37,914 bases of DNA, from positions 1 through 37,914 of the forward strand of contig CAMNSD010000040.1 of assembly GCA_946554445.1 (NCBI GenBank), read 5' to 3'. Source of the DNA: an uncultured Lachnospiraceae bacterium. GTDB taxonomy: Bacteria; Bacillota; Clostridia; Lachnospirales; Lachnospiraceae. A program made the translations under genes and the position numbers. The notes beneath the pieces are model-generated. The model was given only the letters and a program-made list of their open reading frames with translations, was not told the origin of the DNA and made no database searches. Shown in pieces: positions 1-9,032 of the stretch. Positions within the stretch are counted from its first letter, which is position 1; each line of letters begins with the position of its first letter.

Positions 1-82
1 AAAGGTGCTTTCCTATTTCTTCTATTCTTTTTTCCTACAAAAACTTTACCCTAGCTTTCTTTTGGGAATAATTCCGAATCTC

Positions 83-322
83 TTAACCCCGAATCCTTTC
101 CATCACATACTCATAACCGCCTTCTCTATGCGGGATCATACATGCCGAGCAGTCCTTGATTCCCTTTCCGTTATACCGGAAATTCCCGCCGCATTTATCT
201 CCCAGCGCATAGAGCGGACAATAGCAAAACAGGCAGTTAAACTCCTCTTCCTCTCCCACGGGATGGCAGGGATAATATTCGCAATCTTTATTACAGAAAT
301 ATCTGGCGCTGTTTTTACTCAT
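83..322 (-). CDS. Small cysteine-rich (probable metal-binding) protein
   Basis: A 79-residue protein with nine cysteines arranged as FCNKDCEYYPC, NCLFCYC, DKC and DCSAC, a layout that suggests bound zinc or an iron-sulfur cluster. It resembles the short 'cysteine-rich small domain' proteins of Clostridia and methanogens, whose function is unknown. The ATG at 322 is preferred over the longer frame starting at 367 because GAGG lies six bases upstream of it, and the extra residues of the longer form look non-native. It lies downstream of oppA on the same strand, but a large palindrome and a hairpin separate the two, so joint transcription is uncertain. No signal peptide or membrane segment is visible, so it is probably cytosolic. 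Coding is likely; function is not known. Confidence 0.75.
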   Translation of the reverse strand: MSKNSARYFCNKDCEYYPCHPVGEEEEFNCLFCYCPLYALGDKCGGNFRYNGKGIKDCSACMIPHREGGYEYVMERIRG

Positions 323-386
323 AGATAACCTCGTATGAAACAGGGCGCGGCTTACGCCACGCCCCATCTTATTTTTTATACACTCG

Positions 387-412
387 GAGAATGCCGCTTT
401 CCAGGCATTCTC
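387..412 (-). terminator. Hairpin after oppA, possible weak terminator
   Basis: GAGAATGCC and GGCATTCTC form a perfect 9-bp stem with an 8-base loop. No clean U-run follows on the minus strand, so termination efficiency is doubtful. Similar AATGCC/GGCATT hairpins occur after buk and after gatA. Confidence 0.45.
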
Positions 413-414
413 TC

Positions 415-498
415 AGGTGAAAGGAAGTTGCTTTGCAACTTCTAGTACTTCTTAGCGAAGCAGCCTTTGCTGCTGAGCTTTAGAAGTACTTTTCACCT
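415..498. repeat. Compound palindrome with three-way-junction fold
   Basis: The outer stem AGGTGAAA (415-422) pairs with TTTCACCT (491-498). Inside are two arms. The first is GAAGTTGC-TTT-GCAACTTC (424-442). The second has AGTACTTCT (444-452) pairing with AGAAGTACT (482-490) and is capped by AGCAGC/GCTGCT (459-474). All stems are perfect. It begins two bases after the oppA stop codon, so it would form the 3' untranslated region of the opp mRNA. No U-run follows, so a simple terminator is unlikely. It could be a REP-like mobile palindrome or an mRNA-stabilising structure. Confidence 0.75.
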
Positions 499-500
499 TA

Positions 501-2210
501 TTATTCTGCAATATCAGCATACATGAAATACCAGTAACCATATGCGGAATGCCACATTCCTGTGATCTTATCACTCTGTAACCAGAAGTCATTGTAATAA
601 GCTACCGGAATACATCCGCCCTCTTCCATCAGAATGTCCTCTGCCTTATGAAGAGCCTCGGAACGCTCTTTCGTATCCAAGGTTGTTCTGGAAATATCCA
701 TTGCTGCATCGTAATCTGCATTGTTGAACTTACCATCGTTGTTACCGTTACTGGAGTAAAGCAGAACCAGCATGTTGGAAGGATCGCTGTAGTCACCTAC
801 CCAACCGTTACGGGATGCTTCGTAATCACCATTACGTCTCATAGGTGTGAAGCTTGCCCACTCAACGATATCTACCTGCAGCTCGATACCAAGCTCAGCC
901 CATGCCTGCTGTAAATACTCAGCCACTACCTTGTGGTAACCTGCATCATTAGTAGAATAGGTGATGGTCGGGAAGCCTGCGCCATCCGGATAACCTGCAT
1001 CTGCAAGGAGCTGTTTTGCTTCCTCAACATTTGCCTCGTGGTTTGCTGTGTCAATATAAGGCTTGCCGCCGTTTGCATTGTCCATGAACTGTGAACCGTC
1101 TGTATCAATCCAGCCGGGGCCCATGAAGTTGCTTGCCGGAGAGTAAGTACCCTGCATCAATGTGTTAGCCACATACTCACGGTCGATTGCAAGACTTAAT
1201 GCCTTACGAACCTTCGCATCTGTGAAAGGCTCTTTCTGTGTATTCAGACTCAGATAGTAGGTACCGATGATCGGATCTACATAAAACTCCGGATTTCCTG
1301 TCAGGGAAGGAATCTCCTCTGTCGGAACGTCCTTGATAAAGAGTACTTCACCAGTCTGGTATGCACTGTAAGAAGCGGCGGGATCCTCAATCAGATTGAA
1401 CTTAATAGCATCAAGCTTCACTGCATCCGCGTTCCAGTAATTAGGGTTCTTGGTGCACATGATATAAGAACTGGGAACCCACTCGGAAATATAGAAGGGC
1501 CCATTACAGATATAAGTATCTGCTGCTACTGCCCAACCGTCACCGTTAGCGTCTACAGTTGCCTGCTGTACAGGGCTCAAGGTAGCAAATGCTGCCAGGG
1601 AACCGAAGTAAGAGCAGGGAGAAGAAAGATGTACCACGAAAGTGGAATCATCAGGAGCCTCCACACCAAGTGCTTCCAGGTTTCCGCCGATTGCATCCGC
1701 ATAGCCGTCTACCATACCAAGAACAGTCTCAGCATAAGGTGCTGCTACCATCGGATCGCAGACACGGCGCCAGCTGTATACAAAATCATTTGCTGTAAGG
1801 GCAGAACCGTCAGACCACTTCAGACCGTCTCTTAAATGGAATGTCCATGTAAGACCGTCCTCAGAAATCTCCCAGCTTTCCGCCTGACCAGGAGCAAGGC
1901 TTCCATCCTCAGCTACTGTCAAAAGGCACTCAAATGTGTGTAAGATCATATTACCGCCATCAACAGCACTGTTCAGTGCCGGATCAATGGTCTCAGGGTT
2001 GGGGCCGATCTGTACAGACAGAACCTTGCCGCCCTCTGTGGTTGCTGCCGGTGCTTCTGTACCTGCGCTGTCTCCTGTGGCAGCATCGCCCGCTGTATCG
2101 CCGGACTCTGTGGCAGGTGTGGTAGTCGTATTATTATCGGAACCACCGCACGCTGTCAGGCCAACGACCATAGCAGCCGCCATCATAAGCGCGATTACTC
2201 TTTTTTTCAT
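501..2210 (-). CDS. oppA: Oligopeptide ABC transporter substrate-binding lipoprotein
   Basis: A 569-residue solute-binding protein of the SBP_bac_5 family, which captures peptides outside the membrane and passes them to OppBC. A lipoprotein signal peptide ends in the lipobox LTAC, with Cys21 as the lipidated residue. A Ser/Thr/Gly/Glu-rich linker of about 40 residues follows, then the binding domain starting near VLSVQIGPNPETIDPALNS. The start has GAGGAGG upstream with normal spacing. It is the last gene of the B-C-D-F-A set, 55 bases after oppF. Length is normal for the family. Peptide preference cannot be read from sequence, and related dipeptide or nickel binders share the fold, but the four neighbouring genes make Opp/App the best call. 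Confidence 0.93.
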   Translation of the reverse strand: MKKRVIALMMAAAMVVGLTACGGSDNNTTTTPATESGDTAGDAATGDSAGTEAPAATTEGGKVLSVQIGPNPETIDPALNSAVDGGNMILHTFECLLTVAEDGSLAPGQAESWEISEDGLTWTFHLRDGLKWSDGSALTANDFVYSWRRVCDPMVAAPYAETVLGMVDGYADAIGGNLEALGVEAPDDSTFVVHLSSPCSYFGSLAAFATLSPVQQATVDANGDGWAVAADTYICNGPFYISEWVPSSYIMCTKNPNYWNADAVKLDAIKFNLIEDPAASYSAYQTGEVLFIKDVPTEEIPSLTGNPEFYVDPIIGTYYLSLNTQKEPFTDAKVRKALSLAIDREYVANTLMQGTYSPASNFMGPGWIDTDGSQFMDNANGGKPYIDTANHEANVEEAKQLLADAGYPDGAGFPTITYSTNDAGYHKVVAEYLQQAWAELGIELQVDIVEWASFTPMRRNGDYEASRNGWVGDYSDPSNMLVLLYSSNGNNDGKFNNADYDAAMDISRTTLDTKERSEALHKAEDILMEEGGCIPVAYYNDFWLQSDKITGMWHSAYGYWYFMYADIAE

Positions 2211-2265
2211 AATCGTTTCCTCCTCGTATATAATTTTAATAACTCACTTTAAAGGTTTACCACAT

Positions 2266-3255
2266 CTAGTTGCACTTGTCAATATGGTGACATGCGGAAA
2301 AATGGCCTTTTTCCACTTCTCTCCACTCCGGCACCTGGGCCGCGCACCGTTCATCCGCATAAGGACACCGGGTACGGAAGGCACATCCGGAAGGCGGATT
2401 TAAGGGACTCGGCACATCTCCCTCCAGCACAATACGCTGGCTGGCTCTGGCCTGTTTAGGATCTGCAATAGGGATTGCGGAAATCAGGCTTTTGGTATAG
2501 GGATGCAAAGGGCGGTCTATCAGTTCATAGCTGTCCGCCAGTTCCACCATTCTCCCCAGATACATGACGCCGATACGGTTGGAAATATGCTTCACCGCCG
2601 ACAGGTCATGGGCAATGAACAGGTATGTCAGTCCCATCTTCTCCTGCAAGTCCTCAAACATGTTGATGACCTGCGCCTGGATGGACACATCCAATGCTGA
2701 GATTGGCTCGTCACAGACGATAAATTCCGGATGTACCGCCAATGCCCTGGCAATACCCACACGCTGTCTCTGTCCGCCGGAGAACTCATGGGGATAACGG
2801 TTTGCATGTTCGGAATTTAATCCTACTCGTTCCAGAATACTGATGATTCTCTCAAAGCGCTCCTCTTTATTCGCCGCCAGTTTATGGACATCAATCGCTT
2901 CTCCCACGATATCGCCCACCGTCATACGGGGATCCAAACTCGCATAGGGATCCTGGAACACAATCTGCATCCGTTTCCGGTAAGGCAGCATATCTGCATA
3001 CTGCTTCTTCTCCACATCAAAAACCACATCGCCGTCAAAGGTGAATCTGCCGCCCGTAGGCTCATAAAGCCTTAACATGGTACGTCCGGTGGTGGTCTTG
3101 CCGCAGCCGGACTCTCCTACCAGCCCCAGGGTCTCTCCCTTATCTATATAGAAGGAAACATCCTCCACTGCCCGGACAAATTTTTTGTGTTTGCCAAATC
3201 CTCCCGCCGGGAAATACTGACGCAGATGTTCTATCTCAATCAAATGCTCACTCAT
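2266..3255 (-). CDS. oppF: Oligopeptide ABC transporter ATP-binding protein OppF
   Basis: A 329-residue ATPase of the peptide importer. It has Walker A GESGCGKT (about 47-54), signature FSGGQRQRVGIARAL, Walker B FIVCDEP and a switch histidine in FIAHDLS. The C-terminal oligopeptide-binding region carries the family's cysteine cluster (SGCAFRTRCPYADERC). The longer frame reaches 3273, but ATG 3255 has AGGAG six bases upstream. This start lies eight bases inside the end of oppD, indicating translational coupling. It pairs with OppD to form the ATPase heterodimer on the cytoplasmic face of OppBC. Confidence 0.93.
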   Translation of the reverse strand: MSEHLIEIEHLRQYFPAGGFGKHKKFVRAVEDVSFYIDKGETLGLVGESGCGKTTTGRTMLRLYEPTGGRFTFDGDVVFDVEKKQYADMLPYRKRMQIVFQDPYASLDPRMTVGDIVGEAIDVHKLAANKEERFERIISILERVGLNSEHANRYPHEFSGGQRQRVGIARALAVHPEFIVCDEPISALDVSIQAQVINMFEDLQEKMGLTYLFIAHDLSAVKHISNRIGVMYLGRMVELADSYELIDRPLHPYTKSLISAIPIADPKQARASQRIVLEGDVPSPLNPPSGCAFRTRCPYADERCAAQVPEWREVEKGHFSACHHIDKCN

Positions 3256-4249
3256 GGGACGCTCCTTTCTCAAACTCTTCTTTCTGGTTCAACCAGCACT
3301 GCGTATAATGCACATCCCCAAAAGCAGATACCGGCGGCATTTCCCGCAGACAAATCTTCATGGCCGCATCGCACCTGGGTGCAAAAGGACAGCCCTCAGG
3401 CGGATTTAAAAGGTCTACCGGCGTTCCCTCGATGGGAATCAGTCTCTCATGCTCCTTCGTATCCAATCTCGGGATGGAACGGATCAGTCCCTTGGTATAC
3501 TGATGTTTTGGATGGTAAAAGATATCGTCTGTGGTGCCATACTCCACAATCCGGCCGGCATACATAACCGCAATACGCTCACACATGCTTGCCACCACGC
3601 CCAGATCATGGGTGATCATAATAATCGCCATACCCAGCTTATCTTTCAGTTCCATCATCAGCTCCAGGATCTGTGCCTGAATGGTCACATCCAGGGCGGT
3701 GGTGGGTTCGTCTGCAATCAGAAGTTTCGGCTCGCAGGCCAGGGCAATGGCAATCATCACACGCTGGCGCATACCGCCCGACAATTCATGGGGATACTGT
3801 TTTAAACGTTTATCCGGTTCATTGATTCCCACCAGTTCCAGAAGTTCTTTCGCACGGGCCTTCGCCTGTTTACTGTCCTTATCCGTGTGCAGCTTAATCA
3901 CTTCCGTGATCTGATTGCCAATGGTGTACACCGGATTTAAACTGGTCATCGGATCCTGGAAAATAATGGAAATCTCATTGCCGCGGATTTTCCGCATCTC
4001 CTTGTCCGTCATTTTTTCAATCTGATGTCCGTTAAAGTGCAGTTCTCCGCCCAGAAGCTTACCCGGATGCGCCGTCAGCCCCATCAGACTGTAAGCTGTA
4101 ACAGACTTACCGGAACCGCTCTCGCCCACGATTCCCAGCACTTCTCCTTCTTTCAACTGAATGGATACATCATTTAAGGCCTTTACCTCCCCTGCGGGAG
4201 TGAAGAAAGAAAGTCTTTCGTTTTTAATATCTACAAGGTATTCTGCCAT
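3248..4249 (-). CDS. oppD: Oligopeptide ABC transporter ATP-binding protein OppD
   Basis: A 333-residue ATPase with Walker A GESGSGKS (42-49), signature LSGGMRQRVMIAIAL, Walker B LLIADEPTTALD and switch motif MITHDLG. The C-terminal oligo_HPY extension contains the usual cysteines (GCPFAPRCDAAMKIC). Its stop overlaps the oppF start by eight bases, and oppC ends 18 bases upstream, so all are in one operon. Intact motifs in both ATPases suggest two working nucleotide sites. Confidence 0.93.
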   Translation of the reverse strand: MAEYLVDIKNERLSFFTPAGEVKALNDVSIQLKEGEVLGIVGESGSGKSVTAYSLMGLTAHPGKLLGGELHFNGHQIEKMTDKEMRKIRGNEISIIFQDPMTSLNPVYTIGNQITEVIKLHTDKDSKQAKARAKELLELVGINEPDKRLKQYPHELSGGMRQRVMIAIALACEPKLLIADEPTTALDVTIQAQILELMMELKDKLGMAIIMITHDLGVVASMCERIAVMYAGRIVEYGTTDDIFYHPKHQYTKGLIRSIPRLDTKEHERLIPIEGTPVDLLNPPEGCPFAPRCDAAMKICLREMPPVSAFGDVHYTQCWLNQKEEFEKGASHE

Positions 4250-4267
4250 CTTCTCATACTCCCTTCT

Positions 4268-5317
4268 CTAATTTTTCAGCTTCGGATCAAAAGCATCTCT
4301 TAACCCATCACCAAACAAGTTAAAGCTCAGAATAATCAAACTGATCAAAAGAGCCGGAATAAACAGCAGATACGGATAGGTCTGCATACCGTTGATCGCA
4401 TCGCTGGCCAGACTGCCCAAGGAAGGAAGCGGCACTGCCACACCCAAACCTAGGAAACTTAAGAAACTCTCCGTAAAAATGGAGGAAGGAATCTGCAGAG
4501 TCGTGGTTACGATTAGAGTTCCGATACAGTTGGTCAAAAGATGCTTCTTGATAATTCTGCCGTTCCCTACACCCAGGGCCCTTGCCGCCGTCACATACTC
4601 ACTCTCTTTGAGCATAAGTACCTGACTTCGCACCATTCTCGCCATACCTACCCAGTAGAGCAGGGCAAACACGATGAAGATACTGATCAGGTTCTCACCC
4701 ACTACATTAACCCAGTGGAATCCTGGTACACTTTCTCCCAGAGTGGTCAACGGCACCTTTAATGTAAAAGACAACAGAACAATCAGTAGAATATCGGGTA
4801 CCGTATATATGATATCCACAATACGCATCATCACCAGATCTACCGTGCCGCCGAAAAAGGCTGCAATGGAACCATATGCAGATCCGATGACCAGGATGAT
4901 TGCTGTAGCAATCAGACCTACTAACAGGGAGATGCGGCTTCCCATCATCACACGGATTGCATAGTCACGCCCCATCTTATCCGTGCCGAAGACATGGGGA
5001 AATACGCTTTCCCCCGCATCAATCCTGGCCTGTTCCTCCTGGGAATACTCCATGGGCGCCAGGTTGTTGGCTCCCTTAATCTGTTCCTTATAGGTGTAAG
5101 GATAAAATGACGGAACAATAAAGGAGAATATCATCACCAGAATGATCACTACCAAAGAAACCATGGCCACCTTATTTTTCCGAAGACGTCTGAAACCATC
5201 TTTCCAGAACCCCACGCTCTCGCGCATGATAACCTGGCTCTGTTTCTCTTCCTCCGTTGCCGGCAGGAAATCTTCCGGTTTGAGTTTTAACTGAAAACTT
5301 AAAGGATTTTCTTTCAT
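4268..5317 (-). CDS. oppC: Oligopeptide ABC transporter permease OppC
   Basis: A 349-residue membrane permease. A cytoplasmic N-terminus of about 50 residues is followed by a first hydrophobic segment (VAMVSLVVIILVMIFSFIV), the extracytoplasmic loop typical of OppC, and five more hydrophobic segments. The EAA coupling loop reads YVTAARALGVGNGRIIKKHLL, which contacts the ATPases. The C-terminus FGDGLRDAFDPKLKN is the classic ending of DppC/OppC proteins. It lies 45 bases after oppB. Length fits the family. Confidence 0.93.
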   Translation of the reverse strand: MKENPLSFQLKLKPEDFLPATEEEKQSQVIMRESVGFWKDGFRRLRKNKVAMVSLVVIILVMIFSFIVPSFYPYTYKEQIKGANNLAPMEYSQEEQARIDAGESVFPHVFGTDKMGRDYAIRVMMGSRISLLVGLIATAIILVIGSAYGSIAAFFGGTVDLVMMRIVDIIYTVPDILLIVLLSFTLKVPLTTLGESVPGFHWVNVVGENLISIFIVFALLYWVGMARMVRSQVLMLKESEYVTAARALGVGNGRIIKKHLLTNCIGTLIVTTTLQIPSSIFTESFLSFLGLGVAVPLPSLGSLASDAINGMQTYPYLLFIPALLISLIILSFNLFGDGLRDAFDPKLKN

Positions 5318-5362
5318 TTTTGCATCATGCCTTTCTTAAATATCTGTACAGTTTGCATCTAC

Positions 5363-6280
5363 TTATTTTAACTTGATCCGAGGATCCACAATCTTATAGA
5401 CGATATCCACAACCACGTTCATGATAATAACTAAAGTTGCAAGGAAAATCGTGGTCCCCATGATAAGTGTATAGTCACGTCCATTGATCGCCTTGATAAA
5501 CTCGCCGCCCAGACCGGGGATTACGAATATCTTCTCCACCACGAAACTTCCTGTAATGGTGTAGGCGAGCATCGGTCCCACATAAGTAACAACTGGCAGG
5601 ATTGCATTACGCAGTGCGTGTTTAAATAAAATCTTGCCGCCGGCAAGTCCCTTGGCGCGAGCAGTCCGCATGTAATCCTGTCCCAGCACATCCAGCATGG
5701 AAGAACGCATCAGCCGCATAATATAGGCCGTCGGGTAGAAGGAAAGCGCTATCACCGGCATAATATAATGCTTCGCTGTCTCCAACCCCATCGTTGGCAG
5801 TACTCCCAGCTTTACACCGAAGAAATACATCAGCACCGTACAAATTACGAAACTTGGCACTGCAATACCGCAGGTAGCCACCACGCTGATCACACTGTCT
5901 GCCGCCTTGCCGCGATTTAAAGCTGCCACACATCCCAGCGGAATTCCCAGAGTCAGGGCCACCAAGACGGAAAGCCCCCCCACTCTTGCCGATACCGGGA
6001 ACTTCATGGAAATGATGGACATAACGGTACGGCCTCTCTGCTTTAAGCTGTCACCGAAATCTCCGTGTGCCGCAGATGTGACATAATTTAAATACCGCTG
6101 GAACATTGGCTTATCCAGGCCATATTTCGCTTCCAGCGCCGCCTGTGCCTGGGGGCTGATCGCTTTTTCCGATAAGAACGGGCCGCCCGGCACCAGATTC
6201 ATAAGGAAAAAGGTGAGTGTGGCAACCGCCCAGATTGTCACGATCGCCAATAAGATTCTCTTTACAATGTACTTCGCCAT
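5363..6280 (-). CDS. oppB: Oligopeptide ABC transporter permease OppB
   Basis: A 305-residue permease, first gene of the transporter set. The N-terminal MAKYIVKRILLAIVTIWAVA and the conserved GGPF segment are typical of OppB/DppB. The EAA loop reads DYMRTARAKGLAGGKILFKH, and the protein ends in VDIVYKIVDPRIKLK, as the family does. AAGGAAG lies just upstream of the ATG. Only 57 bases separate it from the tex stop codon, with no U-run terminator between, so transcription could enter from tex. I see no strong promoter of its own. Confidence 0.93.
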   Translation of the reverse strand: MAKYIVKRILLAIVTIWAVATLTFFLMNLVPGGPFLSEKAISPQAQAALEAKYGLDKPMFQRYLNYVTSAAHGDFGDSLKQRGRTVMSIISMKFPVSARVGGLSVLVALTLGIPLGCVAALNRGKAADSVISVVATCGIAVPSFVICTVLMYFFGVKLGVLPTMGLETAKHYIMPVIALSFYPTAYIMRLMRSSMLDVLGQDYMRTARAKGLAGGKILFKHALRNAILPVVTYVGPMLAYTITGSFVVEKIFVIPGLGGEFIKAINGRDYTLIMGTTIFLATLVIIMNVVVDIVYKIVDPRIKLK

Positions 6281-6337
6281 GCTAAAACTTCCTTTCTAAC
6301 AATTTCGCGCGCCGCCGTTTCACCGCGCCTGCCGTCT

Positions 6338-8728
6338 TTACTGCTTCTTTGCGCCTGCCGCTTCCTGCCCAATCTTCATGGTAAGACCAATCCGCTTTTT
6401 GGCAAAGTCTACTGTCAGCACCTGTACATCCACCACATCGCCGACACTGACTGCCTCTAACGGGTGTTTGATGTACTTGTCCGTAATCTGGGATATATGT
6501 ACCAGTCCGTCCTGGTGCACCCCAATATCCACGAACACGCCGAAATCAATCACGTTACGTACCGTTCCCTTTAAGATCATGCCGGGTTTTAAGTCCTTCA
6601 TATCCAGCACATCACTTCGAAGGATCGGTGCAGGCATATCGTCACGGGGATCCCTGGCCGGTTTCTCAAGTTCTGTTAAAATGTCCATCAGCGTAATCTC
6701 ACCGATGCCAAGTTCCTCCGCAAGTTTCTTTTTATCTTTGATCTTCTTAGCCAAACTGCTCACCGCAGCTTCTTTTGTATCCTGTGTTTTTGCATTATTG
6801 ACATTAGTGTCACTTTCCTGTGTTTCCAGATTCATACCGCCCATAGCCGCCGCCAGCGCCTTCCCCATGGCCGTATTGGTGTTGCGAATCACAATCTTGG
6901 ACTGCCGAGGCTTTTTCTCTTTCACAGGAGCTGCCTTCTTACCATTCTGTTTCTGCGCGGCTGCCTTCTTCTGGGCTTCCCTCACATCCTCCATGGTAAG
7001 GCCAAGTTTTTCTAACAGTTTCTCAGCCGCCTCATAGGATTCCGGATGAACGCTGGTGGCATCCAACGGATTATCGCCATCCGTGATGCGCATAAAGCCA
7101 GCACACTGCTCATAAGCTTTCGGCCCCAGTTTCGCCACTTTCAAAAGCTGTGCACGATTCTTAAAACGGCCATTGGTCTCCCGGTAATCCACGATATTCC
7201 GGGCAATCACCTTGGTCACGCCAGAAACATATTCGAGAAGAGATGCGGAAGCCGTATTTAAATCCACGCCGACGCGGTTCACACTGTCCTCCACTACGCC
7301 GCCAAGAGCTTCGCTCAACTTCTTCTGATTCATATCATGCTGATATTGTCCCACGCCGATAGACTTAGGATCGATCTTCACAAGTTCCGCAAGCGGATCC
7401 TGTAATCTTCTTGCAATAGACGCCGCGCTTCTCTGGCCCACATCAAAATTCGGAAATTCTTCTGTAGCCAGCTTGCTGGCAGAATAGACAGACGCCCCCG
7501 CCTCATTGACGATCACGTACTGCACCGGTACATCCAGTTCTTTGATCAGTTCCACAATCACCTGCTCAGATTCCCTCGATGCCGTACCGTTACCCACGGA
7601 GATCAAAGACACATTATATTTTTTGATCAGTTTTTTCAGTTCCGCCTTGGCCTGCTCTACTTTATTCTGGGGTGCTGTCGGATAAATCACTTTGGTGTCA
7701 AGCACTTTGCCTGTCTCATCCACCACCGCCAGCTTACATCCCGTACGGAACGCCGGATCCCAGCCCAGAACCACCTTCCCCTTGATGGGCGGCTGTAGGA
7801 GCAGCTGCTCTAAATTCTTACCAAATACGGATATGGCGCCATCTTCCGCCTTCTCCGTCAGATCATTCCTGATCTCCCGTTCAATAGCCGGCGCGATCAG
7901 CCTGTCATAACTGTCGGCAATCGTTTCCTCTAAAAGAGGTGATGTGACAGGATTGTCATTTTTAATCGTCTTCGTCCGCAAAAACTGTAAAATCCGCTCC
8001 CTGGGCGCTTCCACCTTCACTGTCAGGAACTTTTCATTCTCTCCGCGATTGATCGCCAACGTCCTATGACCAGCGACTTTACTGATAGGCTCCTCATACT
8101 GATAATACATCTCATAGACGCTTTCCGCCTTCTCGTCCCTAGCCGTACTGGTGAGACTGCCCTCTTTCATGGTGATATCACGAATATAAATACGGTAATC
8201 CGCCTCATCAGAAATCATCTCCGCAATGATATCCTTCGCGCCCTGTACAGCTTCCTCTATGGTCTTCACTGCTTTGGCCGCATCTTCATCTTCATGGATA
8301 TATTTGGCCGCCTCTTCTTCAATAGGCACTGTAGTCTCCTGCGTCAGGATAAACTCCGCCAGACCGTCAAGCCCCTTCTCCTTCGCCACACTGGCGCGGG
8401 TTTTTCTCTTGGGCCGGTAAGGGCGGTATAAGTCTTCCACTACCACCATGGTCTCTGCCGCCACGATCTTCTCTTTCAACTCGTCCGTCAGCTTGCCTTG
8501 CTCTTCTATGCTCTTTAATACCTGCTCTTTTTTCTCCTCCAAATTGCGCAGATAAGTCAGTCTCTCATGAAGGTCTCTCAACACCTCATCGTTCAAAGAG
8601 CCTGTAGCCTCTTTCCGGTAACGGGCAATAAAGGGAATGGTGTTGCCCTCATCGATCAAATTTACCGCAGCCTCAACCTGCCATTTTTCAACTTTCAACT
8701 CTTCCTTTAACTTAAGAATAATGTCCAT
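6338..8728 (-). CDS. tex: Tex-family RNA-binding transcription accessory protein
   Basis: A 796-residue Tex protein. In order it has the Tex N-terminal domain (about 1-190), a YqgF-like RNase-H fold (about 320-420, VVLGWDPAFRTGCKLAVVDE), helix-hairpin-helix repeats (about 490-560, NTASASLLEYVSGVTKVIA) and a C-terminal S1 RNA-binding domain (about 710-785, GTVRNVIDFGVFVDIGVHQD). A charged, low-complexity linker of roughly 100-150 residues (Lys/Ala/Pro-rich, then a Thr/Asn stretch) separates HhH from S1, making it somewhat longer than Tex proteins usually are. Tex binds nucleic acids and affects transcription and stress tolerance; its exact activity is unsettled. A good promoter lies about 145 bases upstream. 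Confidence 0.93.
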   Translation of the reverse strand: MDIILKLKEELKVEKWQVEAAVNLIDEGNTIPFIARYRKEATGSLNDEVLRDLHERLTYLRNLEEKKEQVLKSIEEQGKLTDELKEKIVAAETMVVVEDLYRPYRPKRKTRASVAKEKGLDGLAEFILTQETTVPIEEEAAKYIHEDEDAAKAVKTIEEAVQGAKDIIAEMISDEADYRIYIRDITMKEGSLTSTARDEKAESVYEMYYQYEEPISKVAGHRTLAINRGENEKFLTVKVEAPRERILQFLRTKTIKNDNPVTSPLLEETIADSYDRLIAPAIEREIRNDLTEKAEDGAISVFGKNLEQLLLQPPIKGKVVLGWDPAFRTGCKLAVVDETGKVLDTKVIYPTAPQNKVEQAKAELKKLIKKYNVSLISVGNGTASRESEQVIVELIKELDVPVQYVIVNEAGASVYSASKLATEEFPNFDVGQRSAASIARRLQDPLAELVKIDPKSIGVGQYQHDMNQKKLSEALGGVVEDSVNRVGVDLNTASASLLEYVSGVTKVIARNIVDYRETNGRFKNRAQLLKVAKLGPKAYEQCAGFMRITDGDNPLDATSVHPESYEAAEKLLEKLGLTMEDVREAQKKAAAQKQNGKKAAPVKEKKPRQSKIVIRNTNTAMGKALAAAMGGMNLETQESDTNVNNAKTQDTKEAAVSSLAKKIKDKKKLAEELGIGEITLMDILTELEKPARDPRDDMPAPILRSDVLDMKDLKPGMILKGTVRNVIDFGVFVDIGVHQDGLVHISQITDKYIKHPLEAVSVGDVVDVQVLTVDFAKKRIGLTMKIGQEAAGAKKQ

Positions 8729-8871
8729 AACCTAACTCCAATTTGTTCTTAATAGTTCAGTACTCTGCTGTGCTAAAGTGCTAATGCATTTCAAATACTC
8801 CGGCACATCTTGCAACTGCTCCATTGATAAAATCAAGAGCATACTGCCCTCATTTTTACACTAACGTTAAT

Positions 8872-8900
8872 ATTATACAGGATTTATGCCAAAGCCGCAA
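8872..8900 (-). promoter_or_regulatory. Sigma-A promoter for tex
   Basis: On the minus strand, TTGCGG and a perfect TATAAT are separated by 17 bases. Transcription would begin near 8865, giving a leader of about 135 bases before tex. No terminator or known riboswitch was recognised in that leader. Confidence 0.6.
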
Positions 8901-8964
8901 CTCCCTAAAATTTAACATTTTTATTATTTTGGGGCTTATTTCTTCCGCAGACGGATGACAGGGT

Positions 8965-8998
8965 AAAAGAAAAGGCCTCCTTTCGGTAAGCCTTTTCT
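8965..8998 (-). terminator. Intrinsic terminator after the Rpn-like remnant
   Basis: AGAAAAGGC and GCCTTTTCT form a 9-bp stem; on the minus strand the hairpin is followed by TTTT. It sits about 35 bases after the stop of the remnant at 9033 and shields tex from readthrough. Confidence 0.7.
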
Positions 8999-9032
8999 AA
9001 TTCTGCCGCCTTATTTTAGTCGATGTTCCTCC

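Noticed and set aside
5..328. Plus-strand 107-residue frame
   Set aside because: It lies opposite the Cys-rich gene, which has a proper ribosome-binding site and conserved cysteine pattern.
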